From the NCBI GenBank assembly GCA_965216025.1, contig CBDCEX010000017.1, positions 248,001 through 312,000 on the forward strand: 64,000 nt of DNA, read 5' to 3'. Position 1 is the first letter of the stretch, and each line of letters starts with the position of its first letter. The position numbers were made by a program, and so were the translations under genes. Shown one piece after another: positions 8,048 through 16,282 of the stretch. The notes beneath the pieces were generated by a model. It saw only the letters and a list, made by a program, of their open reading frames with translations, was not told the origin of the DNA and did not search any database. This DNA comes from JADFQT01 sp965216025. GTDB lineage: Bacteria > Chloroflexota > Dehalococcoidia > Lucifugimonadales > UBA3495.

Positions 8048-9598
8048 ATGGCTGGTAAAGTATTTCTGGTAGGGGCCGGGCCCGGCGACCCGGGGCTGAT
8101 TACGGTGAAGGGGCTGCGCTGTCTGGGGCAGGCCCAGGTGGTGGTGTACGACCGGCTCATGGACCCATCCCTGCTGGAATCGGCTCCCGAAACGGCGGAG
8201 CGGGTGTTCGTTGGCAAGGAGCGGGGACGCCAGGCTCTGACTCAAGACCAGATCAACCGGCTGCTGGTGGATCGGGCTGCCGAGGGCAAGCTGGTGGTGC
8301 GGCTCAAGGGCGGCGATCCCTTCGTCTTCGGAAGGGGCGGCGAGGAAGCCCTGGCCCTGGCCGAGCATGACATTCCTTTTGAGGTCGTCCCGGGCATCTC
8401 CTCCGCCATTGCAGCGGCGGCCTACGCCGGAATTCCCGTTACCCACCGGCGGGTTTCCAGCCTTTTCACGGTGGTCAGCGGCAGCGAAGATCCCTCCAAG
8501 CCCGAGTCGACCGTCCCCTGGGATGTACTGGCCCGCACCGGCGGCACCCTGGTGGTTCTGATGGGCTGGGCCCCATTGCAGTCCATTCTCCAAACCCTCG
8601 CCAAGGAGGGCATGCCCGTTAGCACTCCGGTAGCGCTGATCCAGTGGGGCACCTGGACCCAGCAGCGAACCGTCACCGGTTGTCTGGAAGACATCGTGGC
8701 TCGGGGTGAAGAAGCGGGGCTGAAGCCGCCGGTGGTGGCCGTAATTGGGCCCGTGGTGGCCTTGCGGCAACAGATTCGCTGGTTCGACCGGGGGGATTCC
8801 TGGGGCAAAAGGGTGCTGATAACCCGTTCCCGCACTCAGGCCTCCAAGCTGCGCCAGCTGTTGGAGCAAGCGGGAGCTCAGCCGGTGGAACTTCCCTCCA
8901 TAGAGATCGCCCCGTTGGAAAACTATGCTGAGCTGGACCGGGAACTGGACCAAGGGGCCGAGCTGGATTCCCGGTGGGTCATATTCGCCAGCACCAATGC
9001 CGTGGACGCTGTATTCGCCCGGCTGGCGGCTCAGGGGAAGGACGGACGAGTCTTCGCCAACGCCACCGTCGGAGCCATCGGCCCGGCCACCGCCCAGGCC
9101 CTGGCTCAGCAGGGCATCCGGGCCGACTTCGTTCCGGCCAGCTCCACCTCCGAAGCAGTTGTTGCAGAGCTATCAGATAGAGGCCGGGCCGGTAGAGACT
9201 GGACCGGCGTGCCGGTCTTACTCCCCGGGGCGGACATCGGACGGGAGGTTCTGGCCGAGGGATTGACCAAGCTGGGAGCCCAGGTGCGGCGGGTGACGGC
9301 TTACCGCACCGTCACGCCGTCCGGCGCGTCGGATCGGGCCCGCCAGCTGCTGCAAGAGGGAGTGGATGTGGTGACCTTTACCAGTTCCTCGACTGTTCGA
9401 AATCTGATGGAGCTGCTGGGTGGCGACAAGGAACTTCTGGCCTCCAGTCTCATCGCCTGCATCGGTCCGGTGACCGCGGGAACCGCCGCCGAACTGGGGC
9501 TGCGGGTCGACCTGATGGCCAAAAAAGCCACCGTCGAAGGGCTGGTGGAGACTCTGGTGTCCCACTGGGAAGAGCCCCAGCGGGATTTAAAGGTGTGA
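8048..9598 (+). CDS. cobA-hemD: uroporphyrinogen-III C-methyltransferase / uroporphyrinogen-III synthase fusion
   Basis: Bifunctional enzyme of 516 residues. Residues 1-250 are the SAM-dependent methyltransferase (SUMT) that makes precorrin-2: VGAGPGDPGLITVKG at the N-terminus and LKGGDPFVFGRGGEE in the middle. Residues about 255-516 are uroporphyrinogen-III synthase, which cyclises hydroxymethylbilane with ring-D inversion; IFASTNAVDAVF and VDVVTFTSSSTVRNL are typical. ATG 8048 gives the standard MAGKVFLVGAGPG start. A GTG at 8015 in frame overlaps the previous gene by 17 nt and is less likely. The fusion channels the pathway towards siroheme, in line with the Ahb gene nearby. Confidence 0.93.
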   Translation: MAGKVFLVGAGPGDPGLITVKGLRCLGQAQVVVYDRLMDPSLLESAPETAERVFVGKERGRQALTQDQINRLLVDRAAEGKLVVRLKGGDPFVFGRGGEEALALAEHDIPFEVVPGISSAIAAAAYAGIPVTHRRVSSLFTVVSGSEDPSKPESTVPWDVLARTGGTLVVLMGWAPLQSILQTLAKEGMPVSTPVALIQWGTWTQQRTVTGCLEDIVARGEEAGLKPPVVAVIGPVVALRQQIRWFDRGDSWGKRVLITRSRTQASKLRQLLEQAGAQPVELPSIEIAPLENYAELDRELDQGAELDSRWVIFASTNAVDAVFARLAAQGKDGRVFANATVGAIGPATAQALAQQGIRADFVPASSTSEAVVAELSDRGRAGRDWTGVPVLLPGADIGREVLAEGLTKLGAQVRRVTAYRTVTPSGASDRARQLLQEGVDVVTFTSSSTVRNLMELLGGDKELLASSLIACIGPVTAGTAAELGLRVDLMAKKATVEGLVETLVSHWEEPQRDLKV

Positions 9599-9691
9599 TT
9601 AAGAGATTAGGGTTAACGCGGCGGCAGCCGCCGATTTTTCAGGCAAAGATGTTTGAGAGGATGCCTGGGGAGATGTTTGTGGAGATGTTTT

Positions 9692-10684
9692 ATGATTAGC
9701 TTTCCTGAAATGCGAATGAGAAGGGTGCGGGAGTTGGAGCCGGTACGCTCCCTGATACGAGAAACCAGGCTCTCCGCGTCCAGCTTCATCTACCCCCTAT
9801 TTGTGACCCACGGCCAGGGAGTTCGGCAGCCCATCGAGCCCATGCCGGGCTGCTACCACCTGTCTCTGGACATGCTGGCCGAAGAGGTCGAGCAGGTGGC
9901 GGAGCTGGGGATTCCCGGGGTGCTGCTGTTTGGGCTTCCCGCCGAGAAGGACCCGCTGGGCACCGGCGCTTACGACCCGGAAGGAATCATCCAGGAAGCC
10001 ATCAAGGTGATCAAGCAGGCGGCTCCCCAGCTGCTGGTGGTCACCGATGTCTGCCTCTGCGAGTACACCGACCACGGCCACTGCGGGGTGATTGAAAATG
10101 GCAGGGTGGACAACGACCAGACTCTGGAGCTGCTGGCCCGCAGCGCCCTGGCCCAGGTTCAGGCCGGCGCCGACCTGGTGGCCCCCTCGGCGATGATGGA
10201 TGGCCAGGTGCGGGCGATTCGGGAGGCGCTGGATCGGGCCGGCGAGCAGAATGTGCCCATCATGGGCTACGCCGCCAAGTACGCCTCCTCCTTCTACGGT
10301 CCCTTCCGGGTGGCTGCCGACTCCACGCCCCAGTTCGGGGACCGCCGCAACTATCAGATGGACCCGGCCAACCGGCGCATGGCCATGCGCGAGATAGAGA
10401 CCGACATTGCCGAGGGCGCGGATATCGTAATGGTCAAACCGGCCCTGGCCTATCTGGATGTCATCCGGCAGGCCCGGGACCGGTTCGATTACCCCCTGGC
10501 CGCCTACAACGTCAGCGGCGAATACTCCATGGTCAAGGCCGCATCCCAGCAGGGCTGGGTGGACGAGAAGCCGGTGACCCTGGAGTTGCTCACCTCGATC
10601 CAGCGGGCCGGAGCGGACATCATTATCACCTACCACGCCAAGGAGGTCGCCCGCTGGCTCCAGGGGGAGGATAGAGGGAGATGA
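9692..10684 (+). CDS. hemB: delta-aminolevulinic acid dehydratase (porphobilinogen synthase)
   Basis: Condenses two 5-aminolevulinate molecules to porphobilinogen. Zinc-site cysteines are seen in DVCLCEYTDHGHCG, so this is a zinc-dependent form. The Schiff-base lysines are in MGYAAKYASSFYGPFR and VMVKPALAYLD. Length 330 is typical. The ATG at 9692 is chosen with GGAG at 9681-9684; the upstream frame from 9653 runs through a repeated GAGATGTTT stretch. The stop overlaps the next gene as ATGA (10681-10684), so the unusual nuclease-like gene is translationally coupled to hemB. Confidence 0.95.
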   Translation: MISFPEMRMRRVRELEPVRSLIRETRLSASSFIYPLFVTHGQGVRQPIEPMPGCYHLSLDMLAEEVEQVAELGIPGVLLFGLPAEKDPLGTGAYDPEGIIQEAIKVIKQAAPQLLVVTDVCLCEYTDHGHCGVIENGRVDNDQTLELLARSALAQVQAGADLVAPSAMMDGQVRAIREALDRAGEQNVPIMGYAAKYASSFYGPFRVAADSTPQFGDRRNYQMDPANRRMAMREIETDIAEGADIVMVKPALAYLDVIRQARDRFDYPLAAYNVSGEYSMVKAASQQGWVDEKPVTLELLTSIQRAGADIIITYHAKEVARWLQGEDRGR

Positions 10685-11265
10685 ATCCAGAACTCTTCAG
10701 CAAGCAGATCTGTGGTGAGAGAGGCGAGCTGCACGTATTTGGGGAATTGCTGAGGCGAGGGATGGTTCCCTATCGCCCCCTGGTGGATGAAGGTTTAGAT
10801 GCTCTAGTGCGCACGGCGGCTGGCCAAGTGGTTGAGCTCCAAATAAAGGCTGCCGGTAGCGCCGGTGGGAAGTACCCGCGATGGTTCGGAATGCCGGCGA
10901 TAGAGCCCCGGAAAAACTTCTTCATAGTGGGAGTAGAGTTCACTGACGGGGCACCCGGGGACGTCTGGGTTTTACCATCGACGGTTTTTGACAAGTACGC
11001 GGGCCGTCCCCCAAAGGGGTCTCCGCGGGATCTGGACCTGGACGGTGGTGTTCGGAAGCACGGCATGGTCTTACGAGACCTGTTATGCGGCTTCCGGAAC
11101 CGGTGGGAGCTGATTGTAAACTACGAGCAGTATGAGCACTTGATGGAATCCATGAAAGACTTGGAAGACCTGCTAACCATGAAGGAAGCCCAAGAAGCGC
11201 CGGAAAATGAATCTCTAACTCTAGAAGAGTATGAGCACCAGCGCTCCCAGGCCCTACGAGGTTAG
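10681..11265 (+). CDS. PD-(D/E)XK-like protein with antitoxin-like C-terminal tail
   Basis: Protein of 194 residues with no simple family name. Residues 1-60 look like a restriction-endonuclease fold: GERGELHVFGELLRRG helix, an aspartate in DEGLDALV, and a VVELQIKAA strand giving a D...E/QxK pattern like DUF4365-type nucleases. From about residue 146 the chain reads YEQYEHLMESMKDLEDLLTM, then a SLTLEEYEHQR end, much like the C-terminal toxin-neutralising part of Phd/YefM/RelB antitoxins. A RelE-type toxin frame overlaps its last 35 nt. My reading is an antitoxin in which the usual DNA-binding domain is replaced by a nuclease-like fold. This is inference from pattern. Confidence 0.65.
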   Translation: MNPELFSKQICGERGELHVFGELLRRGMVPYRPLVDEGLDALVRTAAGQVVELQIKAAGSAGGKYPRWFGMPAIEPRKNFFIVGVEFTDGAPGDVWVLPSTVFDKYAGRPPKGSPRDLDLDGGVRKHGMVLRDLLCGFRNRWELIVNYEQYEHLMESMKDLEDLLTMKEAQEAPENESLTLEEYEHQRSQALRG

Positions 11266-11524
11266 ACTTCGCAGTAGACGGGTGGGCCGACAGCTGGATT
11301 CTCTTCCGCGAACCGACCATCGGAGAGTTACGGCAGCTATTCAAGGCTTAGCAACGGTGCCTAGGCCCGCTGGCTCCACCCATCTAGTGGATGACATCTT
11401 TCGAATCCGAGTAGGGCGTTCTCGAGTCATTTATCGGGTAAACGATAGAGAACGAATCGTTGAAAATGGGGGAATCCGCCGGCGTACGGAACAAACTTAC
11501 CGAAATATCCGAGACATGTTTTAG
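11231..11524 (+). CDS. RelE/ParE-type toxin
   Basis: Basic protein of 97 residues. PYEVRLRSRRVGRQLDSLP and a helix DHRRVTAAIQGL are the N-terminal pattern of the RelE/ParE superfamily. DIFRIRVGRSRVIYRVND is the characteristic central beta strands, and IRRRTEQTYRNI is the basic C-terminus near the active site of mRNA-cleaving members. It overlaps the upstream gene by 35 nt, the usual close coupling of antitoxin-toxin pairs. The probable activity is ribosome-dependent mRNA cleavage; a gyrase-directed ParE function cannot be excluded. Confidence 0.8.
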   Translation: MSTSAPRPYEVRLRSRRVGRQLDSLPRTDHRRVTAAIQGLATVPRPAGSTHLVDDIFRIRVGRSRVIYRVNDRERIVENGGIRRRTEQTYRNIRDMF

Positions 11525-11541
11525 TTTTAGATTGGAGAGGC

Positions 11542-12828
11542 ATGCAGAACACCAAGTCCGAAAAACTCTTCGCCGAGGCGCAAAAATACATCCCCGGCGG
11601 GGTCAACAGCCCGGTCCGCTCCTTCCGCGCCGTGGGCGGTACCCCGCCGTTCTTGGCTCGGGGCCGGGGCAGCCGCGTCTGGGACGTCGATGGCAACGAA
11701 TACATCGACTTTCTCGGCTCCTGGGGTCCCCTGGTGTTGGGACACGCCCATCCCAAGGTTGTGGAGGCGCTGAAGAAAGCCGCCGAGGGAGGCACCAGCT
11801 TTGGCGCGCCGGTGGAGCTGGAGGTTGAGCTGGCCCGTCTGATTTGCCAGGCCATGCCATCCATAGAGAAGGTGCGGCTGGTCAACTCGGGTACCGAGGC
11901 CTGCATGAGCGCCTTGCGCCTGGCCCGGGCCTTTACCGGACGCTCCAAAATAATCAAGTTCTCCGGCTGCTACCACGGCCACGCCGATGGACTGCTGGTG
12001 AAGGCAGGCTCCGGTGCCATGACCCACGGAATTCCCACCAGCGCCGGAGTTCCGGATTCCTACGCGCAGGAAACCCTGGTGGCCGACTACAACGACCTGA
12101 CCTCGGTGGAACAGCTCTTTGAATCGCATCCTGGGGAAATCGCCGCCGTCATAGTAGAGCCGGTGGCCGGCAACATGGGTGTGGTTCCTCCGGCCGAGGG
12201 CTTCCTGGCCGGCCTGGGCCGGATTACCGCCGAAAGGGGCGCGCTGCTGATTTTGGATGAGGTGATAACCGGCTTCCGAGTGGCCCCCGGTGGGGCTCAG
12301 GAGCTGTTTGACCTAACCCCGGACATCACCTGCCTGGGCAAGATCATCGGCGGAGGACTGCCAGTGGGAGCCTACGGCGGCAGGGCGGAAATCATGGAAA
12401 TGGTGGCTCCTCTGGGCCCCATGTACCAGGCCGGAACTCTTTCGGGTAATCCTCTGGCGGTTACGGCCGGATTGGCCACCTTGAGGGAGCTTCAGCAGCC
12501 GGGCACTTACCAGCGACTGGAGGCCTTGGGGCAGCGGCTGGCCAGCGGGTTATCCCAGGCATGCCAGCAGGCGCAGGTTCCCTCCACCATCAACCGCGTC
12601 GGCTCCATGCTTACCGGGTTCTTTACCGGCGGCCAGGTGGATTCGCTGGCTGGCGTGGAGCGGGCCGACGCAGCCCGCTATGGTCGGTACTTCCATGCCA
12701 TGCTGGAGCGGGGAGTTTACTTCGCCCCCTCCCAGTTCGAGGCCGCTTTCGTTTCCCTAGCCCATACTGATGAAGACATAGACCGCACGGTGGAAATGGC
12801 AACTGAGGCTTTGGCGGGGCTGGGCTAG
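11542..12828 (+). CDS. hemL: glutamate-1-semialdehyde 2,1-aminomutase
   Basis: PLP enzyme converting glutamate-1-semialdehyde to 5-aminolevulinate, the step between hemA and hemB. N-terminal YIPGGVNSPVRSFRAVGG, the LVNSGTEACMSALRLAR segment, the aspartate in LILDEVITGFR, and the PLP lysine in TCLGKIIGGGLPVGAYGG are all present. Length 428 is normal. GGAGAGG lies just upstream of the ATG. It is separated from hemB by the toxin-antitoxin-like pair but runs in the same direction with only 17 bp between the toxin stop and its start. Confidence 0.96.
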   Translation: MQNTKSEKLFAEAQKYIPGGVNSPVRSFRAVGGTPPFLARGRGSRVWDVDGNEYIDFLGSWGPLVLGHAHPKVVEALKKAAEGGTSFGAPVELEVELARLICQAMPSIEKVRLVNSGTEACMSALRLARAFTGRSKIIKFSGCYHGHADGLLVKAGSGAMTHGIPTSAGVPDSYAQETLVADYNDLTSVEQLFESHPGEIAAVIVEPVAGNMGVVPPAEGFLAGLGRITAERGALLILDEVITGFRVAPGGAQELFDLTPDITCLGKIIGGGLPVGAYGGRAEIMEMVAPLGPMYQAGTLSGNPLAVTAGLATLRELQQPGTYQRLEALGQRLASGLSQACQQAQVPSTINRVGSMLTGFFTGGQVDSLAGVERADAARYGRYFHAMLERGVYFAPSQFEAAFVSLAHTDEDIDRTVEMATEALAGLG

Positions 12829-12855
12829 GGGGATATTGGCGGCTGAGGCGGCGAT

Positions 12856-12883
12856 GTAGGGACGTACAACCGTACGTCCCTAC
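12856..12883 (+). terminator. perfect hairpin after hemL, intron target
   Basis: Perfect 12-bp stem GTAGGGACGTAC / GTACGTCCCTAC with a 4-nt AACC loop. No T tract follows; AATTCTG leads directly into the group II intron 7 nt later. Similar GGGGCGCA/TGCGCCCC hairpins occur at 53498-53520 and near 60617-60640, so this may be a dispersed palindrome used as terminator. Confidence 0.6.
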
Positions 12884-12890
12884 AATTCTG

Positions 12891-13576
12891 GTGTGCCAGG
12901 CATGTTGTGCATCTTGGAGGTGAAAGTCCTCTGCGGGCCGTGATGACCGGAACCGCTAGCCTAAGCAAGGGTGTCCACCGTGAGGTGGAATCTGAAGGAA
13001 GCTGATGGCAAAACTCGGACCCGACGAACAGGAATCGGATACAAGGCCGGCGCAGTGGGGTAACCCGGCCATGGACGGGGAGGCCCGGTAGTCATCCGGA
13101 CATGTGCGTTGGTAAATCCGGCGGGGACCGAGGGAAGGATGCATAGCTTACCCTGGGAGATCTCTGGGGCTGTCCCGATGGAATCGGGACTACCGCACCG
13201 GCAACGGTGGGGGAAGGCTCCGGAGAAGTCAGCCGAGGCCATAGTAGTCCTTCCCGCACGGGAAGGATGAAGGGCCGAATCCTCTACTGCAAGGAGCCAG
13301 TCAAGAGGACTCGATGGGCGTAGAGCGGCAGCAAGGCACGGCCTAACAACTCTCCCTTCTTGAATGGAGGAAGGAGACCGTGCGCCCCGGCGTCCCTGGT
13401 GAAGGCGGAACCGGAACTGGGGCGAACGAGGAGCAGCCAGCGACCACGGTGTCTGAACGGAAACGAGCCTTGACGGGTGGTAGCACCTGTTGAAACAGTC
13501 GAGGAAACCGCCGGATACGCTGAGTACGTCCGGTGGTGTGGGAGGACGGGGGCCGCGAGGCCCCCTCCTACCCGAT
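12891..13576 (+). mobile_element. ORF-less group II intron (class C-like), compact derivative
   Basis: The element begins GTGTGCC (GUGYG consensus) and ends CTACCCGAT. Its first ~450 nt match the 5' part of the longer intron at 20076 almost base for base, and its 3' end has the same candidate domain V/VI: CCGCCGGA ... TCCGGTGG with a CG bulge, then GGGGGCC/GGCCCCC. The reverse-transcriptase coding part is absent: the sequence runs from CGAGCCTTGAC directly to GTTGAAACAGTCGAGG. The insertion 7 nt after a hairpin is the habit of group IIC introns. The 3' end lies 4 bp from the sodN stop codon on the other strand. Confidence 0.8.
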
Positions 13577-13579
13577 TGG

Positions 13580-14053
13580 CTAGGCGCCGTAGCGTGCGGC
13601 GGCGTTGGGGTCGCTGTAAGTAACGTTCTTGGTGGCCCAGAAGGCCGTGGCGATGGTGTCTACCGTCGACACTAGCTCTTCGCAGGCGGCCATGTCCACG
13701 TTCTGCTTGCAGCGGCCGGCCAGTTTCAGTGCCGAGTTAAAGCTGCCATGCAGGTCGAACCCCGCGGGCATATTGGGCCAGGCATAGTCCGCCCACAGGA
13801 TACTCAACTCGCGTTTACAGATTTCAGCATGCTCCTCCTTCACCGTGGCGTAACGAGACATGGTGTTGGCGTAGGTATGCCGGGCGTCGGTGTCGGCACT
13901 AGCTGAGGGCGGCTCCAGATTTTGGATTCGCAGCACCATCTTCTGCACCGTCTGGGCCGCGATCTTGGCGCTGATGGGGTCGTATATTCCGCAGGGGATA
14001 TCGCAATGGGCGTCAGCGGTCGGTATTCTTAGCCAGCCGAATGGATTTAACAT
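13580..14053 (-). CDS. sodN: nickel superoxide dismutase
   Basis: Ni-dependent superoxide dismutase, 157 residues, disproportionating superoxide. The nickel hook is HCDIPCGIYDP at residues 16-26: after leader removal the N-terminal His, Cys2 and Cys6 bind Ni. The 15-residue leader (MLNPFGWLRIPTADA) would be cut off by a SodX-type peptidase, which is not in the window. The ATG at 14053 has GGAG about 9 nt upstream; the frame extends to 14137 without support. The convergent group II intron ends 3 bp from its stop. It implies an oxygen-exposed organism. Confidence 0.93.
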   Translation of the reverse strand: MLNPFGWLRIPTADAHCDIPCGIYDPISAKIAAQTVQKMVLRIQNLEPPSASADTDARHTYANTMSRYATVKEEHAEICKRELSILWADYAWPNMPAGFDLHGSFNSALKLAGRCKQNVDMAACEELVSTVDTIATAFWATKNVTYSDPNAAARYGA

Positions 14054-14154
14054 GCTTTCCCCATCTCCTTTAGATTCGAAATTGGCAGGTACGAATTTAG
14101 CAAGCCCCAGAGTACAAGAAAAAGATGTGGGGCGCAAGCCCCGGCCAGCTTTAA

Positions 14155-14275
14155 TCAGGTCTCTTGATTGTCGTTGCGAGGGCCGAAGGCCCGAAGCAAT
14201 CTCATGAGAGTAAGGAGAGATCGCTTCGCGGAGTTTATCCTGAGCGCAGCCGAAGGGCTCGCAATGACACTGAGG
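14155..14275. repeat. dispersed repeat, TGTCATTGCGAGG type
   Basis: Starts TTGTCGTTGCGAGGGCCGAAG, contains GAAGCAATC and TTTATCCTGAGCGCAGCCGAAGG, ends CTCGCAATGACAC. Ends are inverted relative to each other. Same family as 1896-2150 and 33045-33150. It fills most of the divergent gap between sodN and ilvD. Confidence 0.75.
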
Positions 14276-14317
14276 GGAACCAAAAGACCCGGTTAGCTTC
14301 AGCCGGCCAGCTTTAGC

Positions 14318-14346
14318 TTGTAACCCCCGGAGGCTAAGACTATAAT
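14318..14346 (+). promoter_or_regulatory. sigma-70 promoter of ilvD
   Basis: TTGTAA at 14318-14323, exact 17-nt spacer, and consensus TATAAT at 14341-14346. Transcription would start near 14353, about 45 nt before the ilvD start. Confidence 0.75.
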
Positions 14347-14381
14347 GGGCCCGGCTATCTGACTAGACACGCGGGCCCATT
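14344..14381. promoter_or_regulatory. inverted repeat over the ilvD start point, candidate operator
   Basis: Perfect 10-bp arms AATGGGCCCG (14344-14353) and CGGGCCCATT (14372-14381) with an 18-nt spacer. The left arm overlaps the -10 hexamer and start point, so the symmetry acts at DNA level and not as an RNA hairpin. It suggests repressor control of ilvD. Confidence 0.6.
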
Positions 14382-14397
14382 AATGGAGGAGCGCCCC

Positions 14398-16098
14398 TTG
14401 ACCACCACCGGCGCTAAGCCCGGTACCAGGCACGACCCCAAGCACCGGAGCCGCGAGGTCACCGACGGTCCGGAGCGCGCCCCAGCTCGGGCTATGCTGC
14501 TGGCCATGGGACTGACTCAAGAGGACCTGGAGAAACCCTTTGTCTCATTGGCCAACTTGGCCAGCGACGTCACCCCCTGCAATGTGCACCTGGGCCGGTT
14601 GGCCGAGGCCGCCAAAGAGGGCGTGAGACAGGCCGGGGGCACCCCCTTCCAGTTCGGCACCATCACCGTCAGCGACGGAATCTCTATGGGCACCGAAGGC
14701 ATGAAAGCCTCCCTGGTCAGCCGGGAAGTCATCGCCGACTCCATAGAGGTGGTGACCTTTGGGGAGCGGATGGATGGGCTGATTACCGTCGCCGGTTGTG
14801 ACAAGAACATGCCCGGCTGTTTGATGGCCATGGCCCGGCTCAATATTCCCTCCATTTTCATATACGGCGGCACCATTCTTGCCGGTCAGTTTCAGGGCCG
14901 GGACGTCAACATCCAGGACGTCTTCGAGGCGGTTGGCGCTTACGCTACGGGGAACATGTCCCTGGAGGACCTGCACGACCTGGAGTGCCACGCCTGTCCG
15001 GGCGAAGGCTCCTGCGCCGGTCTATTCACCGCCAATACCATGTCCACCGCCATTGAGGTGATGGGCATGTCCCTGCCGGGGGACGCTTCTATTCCGGCGG
15101 TCGACCCCCGCAAGAAGGACCGGGCCAGAGAGGCCGGCAGTACGTTGATGCGATTGCTGCGGGAGGACATCCGCCCCCGCGACATACTGACCCGCCAGGC
15201 ATTTGAGAACGCCATCACCGTGGTGGTGGCAATGGGAGGTTCCACCAATGCGGTGCTCCACCTGATGGCCATCGCCCGGGAAGCGCAGGTGGAGCTGGGG
15301 TTGGACGACTTCGACCGCATTGGCCGAAACACGCCCTATATCACCGATATGCGGCCCGGCGGCCGTTACGTCATGGCTGACTTGGATGGCTACGGTGGCG
15401 TGCCGCTGGTGGTGAAGCGCTTGCTGAAAGCCGGATTGTTACACGGCGACGCCATGAGCGTCACGGGTAAGACGCTGGCCGAAAATGTGGCCGGCATAGC
15501 GACCATAGAGGACCAGCCCGTCGTTTACCCAACCGATGCGCCTCGCAGTCCCACCGGCGGGTTGGCCATTCTGTGGGGCAATCTGGCTCCGGAGGGGGCG
15601 GTCATCAAGGTGGCCGGGCACCAAGAAAGGGTCTACCAAGGCCCGGCGCGGGTGTTCGATCAGGAGGAAGCGGCCTTCCAGGCTATTCAGCGACGGGAGA
15701 TAATATCAGGCGACGTGGTAGTCATCCGCTACGAAGGACCCAAGGGTGGCCCGGGGATGCGGGAGATGCTGGCGGTGACCGGGGCGTTGATCGGCCAGGG
15801 CTTGGGCGACGAAGTAGCGCTAATCACCGACGGACGGTTCTCCGGCGCTTCCCACGGTCCTATGGTAGGTCATGTGGCTCCTGAAGCAGCGGTTGGCGGT
15901 CCCCTCGGACTCCTCCAAGAGGGAGACCTCATAACCCTGGACATTCCCGCCCGGCGTCTGGAAGCCAGGCTCACCGAAGAGGAGTTTGCCGACCGCCGAG
16001 CTAACTGGAAGCCCATGCCACCCAAATATACCAGCGGAGTGTTGGCCAAGTACGCCAAGCTGGTATCCTCGGCGTCCGAGGGAGCGGTAACCGGCTAA
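14398..16098 (+). CDS. ilvD: dihydroxy-acid dehydratase
   Basis: Iron-sulfur enzyme of valine/isoleucine synthesis, dehydrating dihydroxy acids to 2-oxo acids. Cluster-region cysteines lie in TPCNVHLG, GCDKNMPGC and GEGSCAGLFTANTM; the C-terminal GRFSGASHGPMVGHVAPEA is the family signature. The TTG at 14398 is chosen because GGAGG (14385-14389) lies 8 nt upstream. The in-frame ATG at 14383 overlaps that site and has none of its own. Length from the TTG is 566 residues. Single gene with its own promoter and palindromic operator candidate. Confidence 0.95.
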   Translation: MTTTGAKPGTRHDPKHRSREVTDGPERAPARAMLLAMGLTQEDLEKPFVSLANLASDVTPCNVHLGRLAEAAKEGVRQAGGTPFQFGTITVSDGISMGTEGMKASLVSREVIADSIEVVTFGERMDGLITVAGCDKNMPGCLMAMARLNIPSIFIYGGTILAGQFQGRDVNIQDVFEAVGAYATGNMSLEDLHDLECHACPGEGSCAGLFTANTMSTAIEVMGMSLPGDASIPAVDPRKKDRAREAGSTLMRLLREDIRPRDILTRQAFENAITVVVAMGGSTNAVLHLMAIAREAQVELGLDDFDRIGRNTPYITDMRPGGRYVMADLDGYGGVPLVVKRLLKAGLLHGDAMSVTGKTLAENVAGIATIEDQPVVYPTDAPRSPTGGLAILWGNLAPEGAVIKVAGHQERVYQGPARVFDQEEAAFQAIQRREIISGDVVVIRYEGPKGGPGMREMLAVTGALIGQGLGDEVALITDGRFSGASHGPMVGHVAPEAAVGGPLGLLQEGDLITLDIPARRLEARLTEEEFADRRANWKPMPPKYTSGVLAKYAKLVSSASEGAVTG

Positions 16099-16282
16099 TT
16101 CCCCCAATCCCTCCTTCAAATCCGGGGATTTTGTCCTTATTAGGGCTTAGAATGGTCTGGACGCGAAGCGAGCCCGGCCGGCAAATCAAGTCTGGCCGAG
16201 GTGGGCTGTCCGCAGGCGAGAGTTCGCTCGACCGGGCTCTACTCTTAGTTCTTTTACCAGGCTGATCCAGGCAGGAGTAAGA

